Source: Apostichopus japonicus
Lineage: Eukaryota > Echinodermata > Holothuroidea > Aspidochirotida > Stichopodidae
Length of the DNA stretch: 64,000 nucleotides
Assembly: GCF_037975245.1 (NCBI RefSeq)
Contig: NC_092567.1
Span: 12,850,876 to 12,914,875, forward strand
Direction of reading: 5' to 3'
This document shows positions 1-8,165 of the stretch, in pieces; position 1 is the stretch's first letter; the number at the start of each line of letters is the position of its first letter. A program made the translations under genes and the position numbers. The notes below the pieces were generated by a model. The model was not told the origin of the DNA and did not search any database. It saw nothing but the letters and a program-made list of their open reading frames with translations.

Positions 1-431
1 TACGATATGCAATCACACAATAAAACAATTTAAACAATTCACTGAGATTAGAACGGTAAACATATTGAGGCAGTATAATCACGTATACTATTACAATGAC
101 TGTACGTCACACTCAAACTGAAATGAATTGATGATAAATACTATAGAGTTGAAGTGCTATTTTCTACACAAATCGCAACATTATAGAAATTCAAGTACAG
201 AGTTCAAAAGTCTGGATATTCATGAACTGTTTGCACACACACACCTGTTGCCCAATGAAGGTATATACAAAGGAGCCAAGAGCTCTGATGTCTGCCAATA
301 TACAGAACCAACGGTCCCAGCCATACTGCTTCACACATGGTATGATTATAATATATAATTCAGTTTAGCATGTACTGTATAATGTAACAAAACTAAGCAT
401 AATTAAAACAAAATGTCCCAATTATTTGGCT
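1..431. other. No gene recognised
   Basis: AT-rich sequence with only short open frames of no recognisable family. It lies just upstream of a dead LINE endonuclease fragment and may contain more decayed LINE sequence that I cannot resolve by eye. Confidence 0.5.
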
Positions 432-550
432 ATGATGTCAAAAGAAGCAGCTAGAGCTTTAATCGACTGGACACCTGTGACGGTGCAATAGAATCATCAA
501 AGCCAGATATTGCTCCAAACACATCAATATGTCTATGGTCCATGCCCATG
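432..550 (+). mobile_element. Non-LTR retrotransposon endonuclease fragment, left part
   Basis: Translates to a decayed piece of the APE-type endonuclease of a LINE. KEAARALIDWTPV is read from 441, then after a frameshift RIIKARYCSKHINMSMVHAH. These resemble the EAARAL-EW and RII-AR blocks seen before the AP(T/N) motif in many invertebrate LINE ORFs. At 550 the sequence is interrupted by a hAT-type transposon. If that insert and one copy of the 8-bp duplication TGCCCATG are ignored, the frame continues into 7563 as HAHAPTETVDDVTKDDFY, so the two pieces were once contiguous. The clade (RTE, L2 or other) is not settled. It is non-functional because of frameshifts and in-frame stops. Confidence 0.82.
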
Positions 551-1131
551 CAGTGGCGGAGAAACAGGGGGGTTGGGGGTTTTAACCCCCCCACTTTTTG
601 AAGAGGGGGGTTGGCCCACACAATCAACCCCCCCTAGTTTATGCCAGTAATGTTCTGTTATAGCCTATGTTATGTGAGCCAAATGGCATAATAAATCAAA
701 TTATTAAATTTGAAATTGTTAAAGTCATTTCAACCTTTTACCTGGTAGGCTACATCAACAATTAACGACCGAAAACCGAGTTAGAATTGACCCACACATT
801 ATTTCTAGCCCCTTTCCCCCACCTTGCGCATTGGAACTTGTAGCTCATAGCGCTAACTTCACCCCACAACAGACATACACAAAATAACGTTTTGTTGCTG
901 TTGAATAGCTTTGGAACTGTATACACTTGCCAACTTCAACGAGGTGAAGGAAGGAAAAGAAAAAGAAGAAAGAGAGAAAAGGAGAAAGGGGTGGAGTAGA
1001 AAATACGGCAAGAAAACGGGAAGAGAAAAAGGAACAGTGACAAAATTATTCGAATTTGTAAAGCAAACAGCAGATATCACATGGTATCAGTGAGCATGAA
1101 AATGGCGTTCCACGATAAACAGCCTCCAAAC

Positions 1132-1687
1132 CATGGGCGCAGATCCTGGTGAGGACAGCGGGACGCGTCCCCACCAACTTTTTCAGTAGTGGGGACATGA
1201 TATACCGTGTCCCCACCAATTTTTCTTGACCAATAGCTGCATTTCAAGTTCCCCTGTATTGAACTTTGGCGCAGTTTGATCCAGCATTGTGCAAATGACA
1301 TGCAGCAGTTCTCATTTTATTGTATTTTATCCAGTTGTTAAATATAGGACGGAAATTGCATTTGCGGCAGTCTATATTTGTTTTCTGGGAGAGGACCCCA
1401 GACCCATCGTATATAAAAAAGTCTACTTGGATTATTTGTCCCCTGATTTTCTTTCTGCAGACGCAAATGTATTTCTCCAAACTAAATTTCTAAGCCATGA
1501 GATCTAAAACTTAAGGAGGTTTAGGAGCATCATTAGGTCTGGGAAGTGTTATTTCCGGCGATCTGGGAGGTATATTTGCCCAAAAAAATCGTACGCTACG
1601 CGCGAACCCATGGTCGCGCTCCGCTTAGATTGTGTCATAGAACAGACACGCGTCCCCACCATTATCCAAGACTGATCTGCGCCCATG
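1132..1687. mobile_element. Small non-autonomous hAT element
   Basis: Ends are CATGGGCGCAGATC and its exact inverse complement (14 bp). The flanks CTCCAAAC (1124-1131) and CTCAAAAC (1688-1695) are an 8-bp duplication with one mismatch. The homologous site in copy 2 near 14970 reads CCTCAAAACTG without the insert, which confirms the boundaries. Just inside the ends are GGACGCGTCCCCACC-type sequences. These resemble the inside of the larger hAT element at 38143, whose end also starts CATGGGCG, so this is likely a deletion derivative of that family. No coding capacity. Confidence 0.85.
1535..1630 (+). repeat. Shared 3' subterminal module, copy a
   Basis: About 95 bp with the core ATTTCCGGCGATCTGGGAGG near its start and GCGCTCCGCTTAGAT at its end. 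It lies about 57 bp inside the right end of the 1132-1687 element. It is one of six copies in the window. Confidence 0.8.
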
Positions 1688-1910
1688 CTCAAAACTGTTG
1701 ATGTGTGTAGTGTTTGGTTTCGGAAATATCTGGTATATTTTTATTTCCTTCAACGAAATTTTTTAGTAGCCGTCTGAATTTTCGAAAATTCCCTAACCAA
1801 CATTCTTCATCATACTTCATCATACTCGTGCAATTTTGACCCATCTGTTAGGGTTTGAAGGAGGTTATTCTATATCGGTTGTCCATAGATGATATTTTGT
1901 GCAACCTTAT

Positions 1911-2059
1911 TGTAACGATATGAAAGTTTGTATACTTGTATGACACCACTCTGTGGTTGTCAAGCGAAGCACGAGAACGTAATTAAATTTGTTAACTTTA
2001 TCAAGCGTTTATTTGCCTTCATTGTGTCAGTTTGAGCACAGAACGTGAAGATCACAACA
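1911..2059 (+). repeat. 5' LTR of gypsy element
   Basis: 149 bp, from TGTAACGATATG to AAGATCACAACA. Identical to the copy at 6799-6947. It is short for a gypsy element. I do not see a clear TATA box or AATAAA inside it. Confidence 0.97.
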
Positions 2060-2073
2060 TGGTGTCAGAAGTG
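2060..2073 (+). other. tRNA primer-binding site
   Basis: TGGTGTCAGAAGTG starts immediately after the LTR CA end. It is complementary to the 3' end (including CCA) of animal tRNA-Leu, as I remember that tRNA; the next base departs from it. The position and the TGG start fit a reverse-transcription primer site. Confidence 0.85.
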
Positions 2074-2584
2074 AGTGGTTTAATGACCAAAGTATAGGGT
2101 TTTGTTTAACGTCCAAGGTCACAAATTGGCGATCTTGTATGATCAACCTGAGGGTAATATCCGAATCTAGGCTATTTTACGTAAGCGTGTTAGGCTGCCG
2201 TAGCATTTAATACAGTTATTGCACGTGTAGACGTTAAAGATAACGTACAGTAGGCCTTTGCACGTACAGTATAACATTGGTGATTGCCGTGTTTATGAAC
2301 ATAGCCTGTGTGGAGACGTTTCCGAGTATTGCGTTGTATTTTGTGTGAAAATAAATGATAATGATACTGAAACAATTTACAGCGGGTATCGTCTAGAAGG
2401 GTTGCTAAATAACGTTTCGTGTTGACACCACAGAGTCAAAGTAAAGTCGTCACAGTGAAGTCGACAGTACTAAAAGAGTTATTTTGTGATAGGCCAAACT
2501 CCCAAAGTACATAAAAGTAATTGAAAAAAGTTAAGGTCTGTTTTTCAAATTCAAGGTCATTGTTAGATCAGACTTTAGCCAAAA

Positions 2585-5500
2585 ATGAGTACTATTACAG
2601 TGCCATTACCACAAAACTTGGACCTCAGGGGTAATTTGAAGAAGAACTGGGAGAAATTCAGATTGTTGTGGGATAGTTATGTCACTCTGACTGAGTTGGA
2701 TAAAAAAGATGAGAAAATCCAGGTGGCAACATTTGTAACTTGTATAGGCCCTGAGGCATTGGAAATCCACAACAATTTGCCATATGAAAATGCTGTAGAT
2801 CGTACAAAAATTGCAAAAATAATGAGCTTATGGGAAGCATACTGTATTGGGCAGACAAACGTAATCTTTGAAAGATACAAGTTTAATAACTGCACTCAGG
2901 AACCGAATGAATTGTTTGACGAATTTGTAGTGAAACTGAGAATTTCTGCATCCTCGTGCGAATATGGCACACTAAAGGATCAAATGATTCGAGATCGTAT
3001 TGTATGCGGCATAGCTAGTAGAAATACTCAGAAAAAATTATTGCAAACAGCAGATTTGGATCTCCCAAAATGTATTAACATTTGTAAGGCGGCTGAGGTG
3101 GCTGCAGCACAAATAAAAGGTATGAGTGATCAAAGTGCTGAAGTCCATGCTGTCAAGTACAACCCAAAGACAAGATGCCACAAAGGTAAATGGGTTGAAG
3201 ACTGTAGGTACTGCGGAAGAAGTCATGAGGCAGACAAAATGAAATGTCCAGCATATGACCAATCTTGTTCGAAATGTGGAAATATGAATCATTTCGCAGT
3301 GAAATGTAAAACCAAATGGAAATCAAAGAAAAAGTCAGATTTTCATAAGAGTCATAAGAAATCAGTCAAACAGGTTGACTTGAGTAGTGAAAGTAGTGAC
3401 GAAAAGGCACAATCTTCGAGTGAATCAGTTCTGTCTGTAACATTACAGGAAGATGTTAACAATGTTGATATAAACAGAGTGAGTCCATATGTGACCAAAT
3501 TATATGCCACGTTCCAAGTTGAAGGATCACTTGCAAAGTTTCAAATTGATTCAGGGGCATCATGTAATGTGATACCTGAAAGGTATGTCCCTGAAGGCAC
3601 TGAGATTAAAGAGTCAGACCACAAAAATCTGAGCATGTACAACAATGATCCAATGCCAATTGTGGGGACTTGTAAACTGAGGTTGAGAAACATAAAGAAT
3701 ATGAAGAAATATTCTGTGCAGTTTGTTGTTGTGCAAGGAAACAAGCAAGTGCCACTTCTTGGATCGCGGGCATCACAGCAAATGAAATTGATTAAAGTGT
3801 TGTATGAAAACATAGATAACAAAGCAACTGAAAGTTCTGAAATTAAAGGGGAAGTAAAGCAAATAGAGAAAACTAACTTACCTCTGATAAAAGAAAATGT
3901 GATAAAAGATTATCATGATGTATTCACAGGCCTAGGGTGTATGCCAGGTAAAGTACACCTGGAAACTGATCCTGATGTCATGCCAGTTATTATACCACCA
4001 AGACGTGTTCCACTATCTATAAAACCTAAGCTTAAAGAGGAGCTGAAACGATTGGAAAAATTGCATGTGATAGAGAAGGTTGATGAACCCTCTGACTGGG
4101 TGTCAAGTCTGGTTAGCATAATCAAACCCAGTGGTAAACTGCGTGTTTGTATTGACCCTCAACCATTAAATAAGGCTCTAAAACGGGAACACTATCCGTT
4201 ACCTGTTATCGAAGATATTTTGCCAAGTCTTAATGATGTAAAGGTATTTAGCAAATGTGATCTGAAAGAAGGATTTCTCCAATGTGAGTTGGATGAAAGT
4301 TCTTCCAAGTTGACCACATTCCAAACCCCATGGGGGAGGTACAAGTATAAACGCATGCCGTTTGGAATCTCCCCAGCACCTGAACTCTTCCAACAAAGGC
4401 TAGATCAAAACCTTGAAGGGCTCGAGGGTGTTCATATCATAGCTGATGACATATTGGTCACTGGCAAAGGGAAAACAGAAGCCGAAGCAGACAAAGATCA
4501 TGACCGAAACATGACTAAGCTGCTTGCAAGATGCAGAGAGAGATCTATTAAGTTTAACAGAGATAAGTTTGAATTTAAGTGCAAAGAAATCAATTTTATA
4601 GGGCATGTCGTTACTAAAGATGGTCTTAAAGTCGACCCAAAGAAAGTTGAGGCAATTGTTGATATGCCTAAACCAACCGACATTGCTGCAGTACAACGGT
4701 TCGTTGGAATGGTGAAATACTTGTCTAAGTTCCTTCCAAGCTTATCAGACACGTGTGAACCGATTCGACGTCTAACACATAAGGAAGCGAAATGGAGCTG
4801 GGGACAAGACCAAGACGCAGCATTCAAGGAGGTGAAGTGTAGCGTCAGCAGCACACCAGTATTGAAGTACTTCGATCCGCAAAGCGAAACTGAAGGTCAG
4901 GGAGACGCATCGGAAAAAGGAATCGGTTTCACACTGATGCAACAGGGACAGCCGGTAACATTTTCGAGCAGAGCGTTAACCACCGCAGAGACTCGATACT
5001 CACAAATTGAGAAAGAACTTCTTGCGTTAATCTTTGGTTTGGAGCGAAACCACCAATTCACCTACGGACGCAAGATAAAGCTTTGGACAGATCACAAGCC
5101 ATTGGTTTCAATCTCTAAGAAACAAATCACGACTGCCCCAAAGCGCCTCCAAAGGCTACTTCTAAGACTGGTGCAGTATGATGTTGACATTGTGTACAAG
5201 CCGGGAAAGGAAATGTATCTCGCAGATACATTATCGCGAGCCTTCCTACAGAATGAGGAACGATCTGCAGTGGAAGTCGAGGCAGAAAGTGTAAACATTA
5301 TAGACTTCCTTCCGGTATCTAAAGCAACTCGCAAGCAAATTCAGGACTCGACCAACAGTGACCCCGTCTGTCAGAATCTGAAACGATACATTACAGAGGG
5401 CTGGCCTGAAGACAAAAAGCTATTGCCAACCGGAACTAGCCCATACTTCCAAATTCGCGACGAGCTTTCCATCCATGATGGTATCATATTCAAAGCACAG

Positions 5501-6640
5501 AGATGTGTCATTCCTACACCTCTGAGAAGGGACATTAAAGAAAAACTTCACAACTCACACACTGGTATTGAAAGTACGCTGAGGAGAGCGAGAGATACGG
5601 TTTATTGGCCAGGTATGAGTAAAGAAGTCAAAGACTATGTTGAACAGTGCAGTATCTGTAATACATACCGCACTCAGCAAACCAAAGAACCATTGGTGAG
5701 CCACGACATACCAGATCACCAGGGAGAAAAAGTTGGTGTCGATATTTTCACCATCGATGGTACAGATTATCTCTGTATTGTGGACTATTTTTCGGATTAC
5801 TTCGAAGTTGACACACTCTTAAACAAGAAAGATGCGCCGGCAGTGATCAAAATCATGAGGCGATATTTCTCTACACATGGTATACCAGTTACAGTTCAGT
5901 CAGACAACGGACCACCTTTCTCCTCCCGTGAGTTCGCTGATTTTGCGCAATCATATCAGTTCGACCATGTAACCAGTTCGCCGCTCTTCCCACAAAGCAA
6001 TGGTAAAGTCGAAAACGCGATAAAGACCGCTAAGAACTTGATCAAGAAAGCGAAGCAGGATAAGCAAGATTTCTATCTCAGCTTGCTTAGCTGGAGGAAT
6101 ACTCCTTCAGAGGGTCTGTCGTCATCGCCATCACAACGTCATTTTAGTCGAAGGACTAGAACAGTTATACCTACTGCCAAGAAACTTCTCACACCTAAGG
6201 TTGTGAAGGAAGTCAAGCAGAAGAAAAAGAAGAGAAATGAAAAACAAGCACGATATTACAATCGTAGTGCTAAGCTCCTTCCAGAACTGAACAAAGGGCA
6301 AACAGTACGCGTTCAACCATCAGGACGAGAGAAAGTATGGGAAAAAGCTAGCGTTGAAGAACTCGTCAACAAACGCTCCTACAAAATCATCACAGAAGAT
6401 GGACGTGAATTCCGTCGTAATCGTAAACATTTACGAGCTACCAAAGAACCGCTGATTGACAGAAGCGAGCTGTTCTATGACGTAAATGACTCACAAAACG
6501 CACTGCCGACCAGCAGCGATTGCAGCAACAACGATGCAGCACGTAATGAGAGTTCATGCACAACTCAAGAACCAGAACCATATTTAAGAAGAAGTCAAAG
6601 GAACCGTAAGCAGAGACCCGATTGTGTTTGCTGTAAATGA
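2585..6640 (+). CDS. Gag-Pol polyprotein of Ty3/gypsy retrotransposon
   Basis: A single 1351-codon frame without stops. Order: a Gag region; two zinc knuckles, an atypical one from C207 and a CCHC one at 228-241 (CSKCGNMNHFAVKC); an aspartic protease with DSGA at D322; reverse transcriptase from about 472 to 690, with catalytic pair D621-D622 in IIADDILV (many relatives have YxDD here); RNase H with D774 in GDAS and a TDHKPL block; an integrase zinc-binding H989-H992...C1022-C1025 module; and a catalytic core with D1053, D1107 and E1143, the last two separated by 35 residues. No chromodomain or envelope is seen. Gag and Pol share one frame, so no ribosomal frameshift is needed. The ATG at 2585 is the first start in the open frame, 525 bp after the 5' LTR. 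All expected catalytic residues are present, so the protein could be functional. Confidence 0.96.
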   Translation: MSTITVPLPQNLDLRGNLKKNWEKFRLLWDSYVTLTELDKKDEKIQVATFVTCIGPEALEIHNNLPYENAVDRTKIAKIMSLWEAYCIGQTNVIFERYKFNNCTQEPNELFDEFVVKLRISASSCEYGTLKDQMIRDRIVCGIASRNTQKKLLQTADLDLPKCINICKAAEVAAAQIKGMSDQSAEVHAVKYNPKTRCHKGKWVEDCRYCGRSHEADKMKCPAYDQSCSKCGNMNHFAVKCKTKWKSKKKSDFHKSHKKSVKQVDLSSESSDEKAQSSSESVLSVTLQEDVNNVDINRVSPYVTKLYATFQVEGSLAKFQIDSGASCNVIPERYVPEGTEIKESDHKNLSMYNNDPMPIVGTCKLRLRNIKNMKKYSVQFVVVQGNKQVPLLGSRASQQMKLIKVLYENIDNKATESSEIKGEVKQIEKTNLPLIKENVIKDYHDVFTGLGCMPGKVHLETDPDVMPVIIPPRRVPLSIKPKLKEELKRLEKLHVIEKVDEPSDWVSSLVSIIKPSGKLRVCIDPQPLNKALKREHYPLPVIEDILPSLNDVKVFSKCDLKEGFLQCELDESSSKLTTFQTPWGRYKYKRMPFGISPAPELFQQRLDQNLEGLEGVHIIADDILVTGKGKTEAEADKDHDRNMTKLLARCRERSIKFNRDKFEFKCKEINFIGHVVTKDGLKVDPKKVEAIVDMPKPTDIAAVQRFVGMVKYLSKFLPSLSDTCEPIRRLTHKEAKWSWGQDQDAAFKEVKCSVSSTPVLKYFDPQSETEGQGDASEKGIGFTLMQQGQPVTFSSRALTTAETRYSQIEKELLALIFGLERNHQFTYGRKIKLWTDHKPLVSISKKQITTAPKRLQRLLLRLVQYDVDIVYKPGKEMYLADTLSRAFLQNEERSAVEVEAESVNIIDFLPVSKATRKQIQDSTNSDPVCQNLKRYITEGWPEDKKLLPTGTSPYFQIRDELSIHDGIIFKAQRCVIPTPLRRDIKEKLHNSHTGIESTLRRARDTVYWPGMSKEVKDYVEQCSICNTYRTQQTKEPLVSHDIPDHQGEKVGVDIFTIDGTDYLCIVDYFSDYFEVDTLLNKKDAPAVIKIMRRYFSTHGIPVTVQSDNGPPFSSREFADFAQSYQFDHVTSSPLFPQSNGKVENAIKTAKNLIKKAKQDKQDFYLSLLSWRNTPSEGLSSSPSQRHFSRRTRTVIPTAKKLLTPKVVKEVKQKKKKRNEKQARYYNRSAKLLPELNKGQTVRVQPSGREKVWEKASVEELVNKRSYKIITEDGREFRRNRKHLRATKEPLIDRSELFYDVNDSQNALPTSSDCSNNDAARNESSCTTQEPEPYLRRSQRNRKQRPDCVCCK

Positions 6641-6785
6641 CCTATATTAGGCCATTGATGAGCACTTGTAAGCGTTAAGTGTTTGTAAATATGTTTTAAT
6701 ACTTTTAAGGGTAAGAAATATGATTAGTTTAGAAAAAGGAATTAGAGTTTAAAAATAGAAGTTAGATCTAAGAAAGTTTTCTTTT

Positions 6786-6798
6786 AAAGAAGGAAGGG
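6786..6798 (+). other. Polypurine tract
   Basis: AAAGAAGGAAGGG lies immediately before the 3' LTR. This is the usual site for priming plus-strand DNA synthesis in LTR retroelements. Confidence 0.9.
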
Positions 6799-6947
6799 TG
6801 TAACGATATGAAAGTTTGTATACTTGTATGACACCACTCTGTGGTTGTCAAGCGAAGCACGAGAACGTAATTAAATTTGTTAACTTTATCAAGCGTTTAT
6901 TTGCCTTCATTGTGTCAGTTTGAGCACAGAACGTGAAGATCACAACA
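6799..6947 (+). repeat. 3' LTR of gypsy element
   Basis: 149 bp and identical to 1911-2059. Followed by the target duplication CTTAT and then hAT-like repeat sequence that continues from the left flank. Confidence 0.97.
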
Positions 6948-7204
6948 CTTATGGGTATGTTTTGAAGTGAATTTATTCACGAGAATTGTGAATTTTCAAA
7001 TTCTGAACAGTGGGGCTGACGGATTTTGTGGGCCGCGATGAAGAATCACCTACAAAAGCAATGATCCACAGGATATGTGATGAAGTCGAACATGATGTGT
7101 GACTGGTGACAATCTTCAAAAAGATTATAGATGAGAAAAAAAGTATTTGGAAAAAACTTGGTTCTCAGGCAAAAGTGTACATATGGTTGGCCAGTTTCAA
7201 GCCA

Positions 7205-7298
7205 GAGAAGTGCCATTTCCGGTGATCTGGGGGTACCAAAACCAGAAATTTGCTTGTACGCTGCGCGCCAACCAATGGTGGCGCTCCGCCTAGATAGT
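7205..7298 (+). repeat. Shared 3' subterminal module, copy b
   Basis: Contains CCATTTCCGGTGATCTGGGG and ends TGGCGCTCCGCCTAGATAGT. It is about 53 bp inside the right end of dispersed repeat copy 1 (7351). Confidence 0.8.
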
Positions 7299-7370
7299 AA
7301 TACGCCCCCTTCCCCCCCCCCCCGGGTTAGAAAATCCTGCATACGCCCCAGGTTAAATACAGCTTTTCAA

Positions 7371-7470
7371 GGCCTGGGCAGTGCCATTTACTGCAATCTG
7401 GGAGGCAATATTTGCCAAAAAATTCTTGTGCACTTCGCGCCAACTTATGGTGGCGCTCCACTTAGATAGT
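7371..7470 (+). repeat. Shared 3' subterminal module, copy c
   Basis: A more diverged copy: GCAATCTGGGAGGCAATATT and TGGTGGCGCTCCACTTAGAT. It is 84 bp inside the right end of the outer hAT element (7554). Confidence 0.78.
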
Positions 7471-7562
7471 GAGCCAGCAGTTATGACTTTTTATTTCATC
7501 AATGGCCTGCAACCCCCCCCCCCCCCCACTTCTGACAAGAAATCTCCGCCACTGTGCCCATG

Positions 7563-8165
7563 CACCCACTGAAACTGTAGATGATGTAACAAAAGACGAT
7601 TTCTATACAACATTTCAGGGACTCAGGGTGTGTTGGATCACATACACAAACATGACATGCTGGTTGTTACAGGCGATATGAATGCAAAAGTTTTAGACCA
7701 GAATAACCAATACGATAGGGTAATGGGTAGCCATGGATTGGGCACAAGAAATGATAACGGAGAACGGCTATGCAGCTTGTGCGATTTCAACAAACTTGTG
7801 ATCACAGGAGCATTATTTCCCTATTAGAGAATTCACAAGGCCACGTGGGTGTCACCAGATGAGAGAACATCTAATTAGATTGACCATGTGTTGATTAACA
7901 GGAGATTTAGAAGCTCAGTTCTAGACACTAGAGTATTGAGGTCAGCTGATGTTGGAAGCGACCACTACCTACTATGTACCACAATAATGTTAAAGCTTAA
8001 GAAGGTAGGTAGTGAAGAGAATAGAAAACGTGCGTGCTAGATATGATACCGACTACGAAAGAATGAAGTGAGGGCAAAATTCATTACAACCGCGACGAAC
8101 ATGTACCATGTACTGGAATAATGAAGTAAAAGGGTGCAAAAATATTGAAAATGATCTCGACAATA
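7563..8165 (+). mobile_element. Non-LTR retrotransposon endonuclease fragment, right part
   Basis: Continues the LINE fragment at 432-550. The readable blocks are: DDVTKDDFY; LVVTGDMNAKV (catalytic GD-N motif of APE endonucleases) from the 7630 frame; MGSHGLGTRNDNGERL; HKATWVSPDERTSN; IDHVLINRRFRSSV; and VGSDHYLLCT (SDH motif). In-frame stops at 7825-7827 and 7876-7878 and at least one frameshift show that it is dead. Near 8100 the similarity fades (VRAKFITTATNMYHVLE), and at about 8166 the sequence passes into the 22-bp satellite. Confidence 0.88.

Larger units (their letters stand above)
1911..6947 (+). mobile_element. Complete Ty3/gypsy LTR retrotransposon
   Basis: A full-length 5037-bp element. 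It has two 149-bp LTRs with no difference that I can find, TG...CA ends, a primer-binding site directly after the 5' LTR, a 511-bp leader, a single gag-pol frame, a purine tract and the 3' LTR. The 5-bp target duplication CTTAT lies at 1906-1910 and 6948-6952. The homologous site near 15666 reads CATTATGGGTATG with no insert, an independent view of the empty site. Identical LTRs and an intact frame imply a recent insertion, and possibly a still active family. Protein features resemble the K02A2.6-like/Mag-type branch of Metaviridae. The branch is inference. Confidence 0.97.
905..7351 (+). repeat. Dispersed hAT-like repeat, copy 1 (interrupted)
   Basis: Segments 905-1123, 1688-1910 and 6953-7351 are collinear with a second copy at 14190-16068. 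Shared blocks include a purine-rich stretch, GAATTTGTAAAGCA, a run ending TGTGCAAC-TTATGGGTATG, and ACTGGTGACAATCTTCAAAAAG. Copy 1 is interrupted by the hAT derivative at 1132 and the gypsy element at 1911, both absent from copy 2. Its right end reads CATACGCCCCAG, similar to the CAGGGGCGTATCC-type end of copy 2. The left boundary is not clear to me. Confidence 0.7.
551..7554. mobile_element. hAT-type DNA transposon, outer element of the nest
   Basis: The left end starts CAGTGGCGGAGA and the right end is its exact inverse complement (12 bp). The element is flanked by a perfect 8-bp target duplication, TGCCCATG, at 543-550 and 7555-7562. An 8-bp duplication and a CAGTG-type end are typical of the hAT superfamily. 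Removing it restores the reading frame of the host LINE. No transposase frame is visible, so it is probably non-autonomous, about 2 kb before other elements landed in it. Poly-C/G tracts lie just inside both ends. It contains the gypsy element, a smaller hAT derivative and another hAT-like repeat. Confidence 0.88.

Noticed and set aside
4498-4854. 118-codon minus-strand frame within the gypsy element
   Set aside because: Shadow of the gag-pol reading frame, with no recognisable domain.
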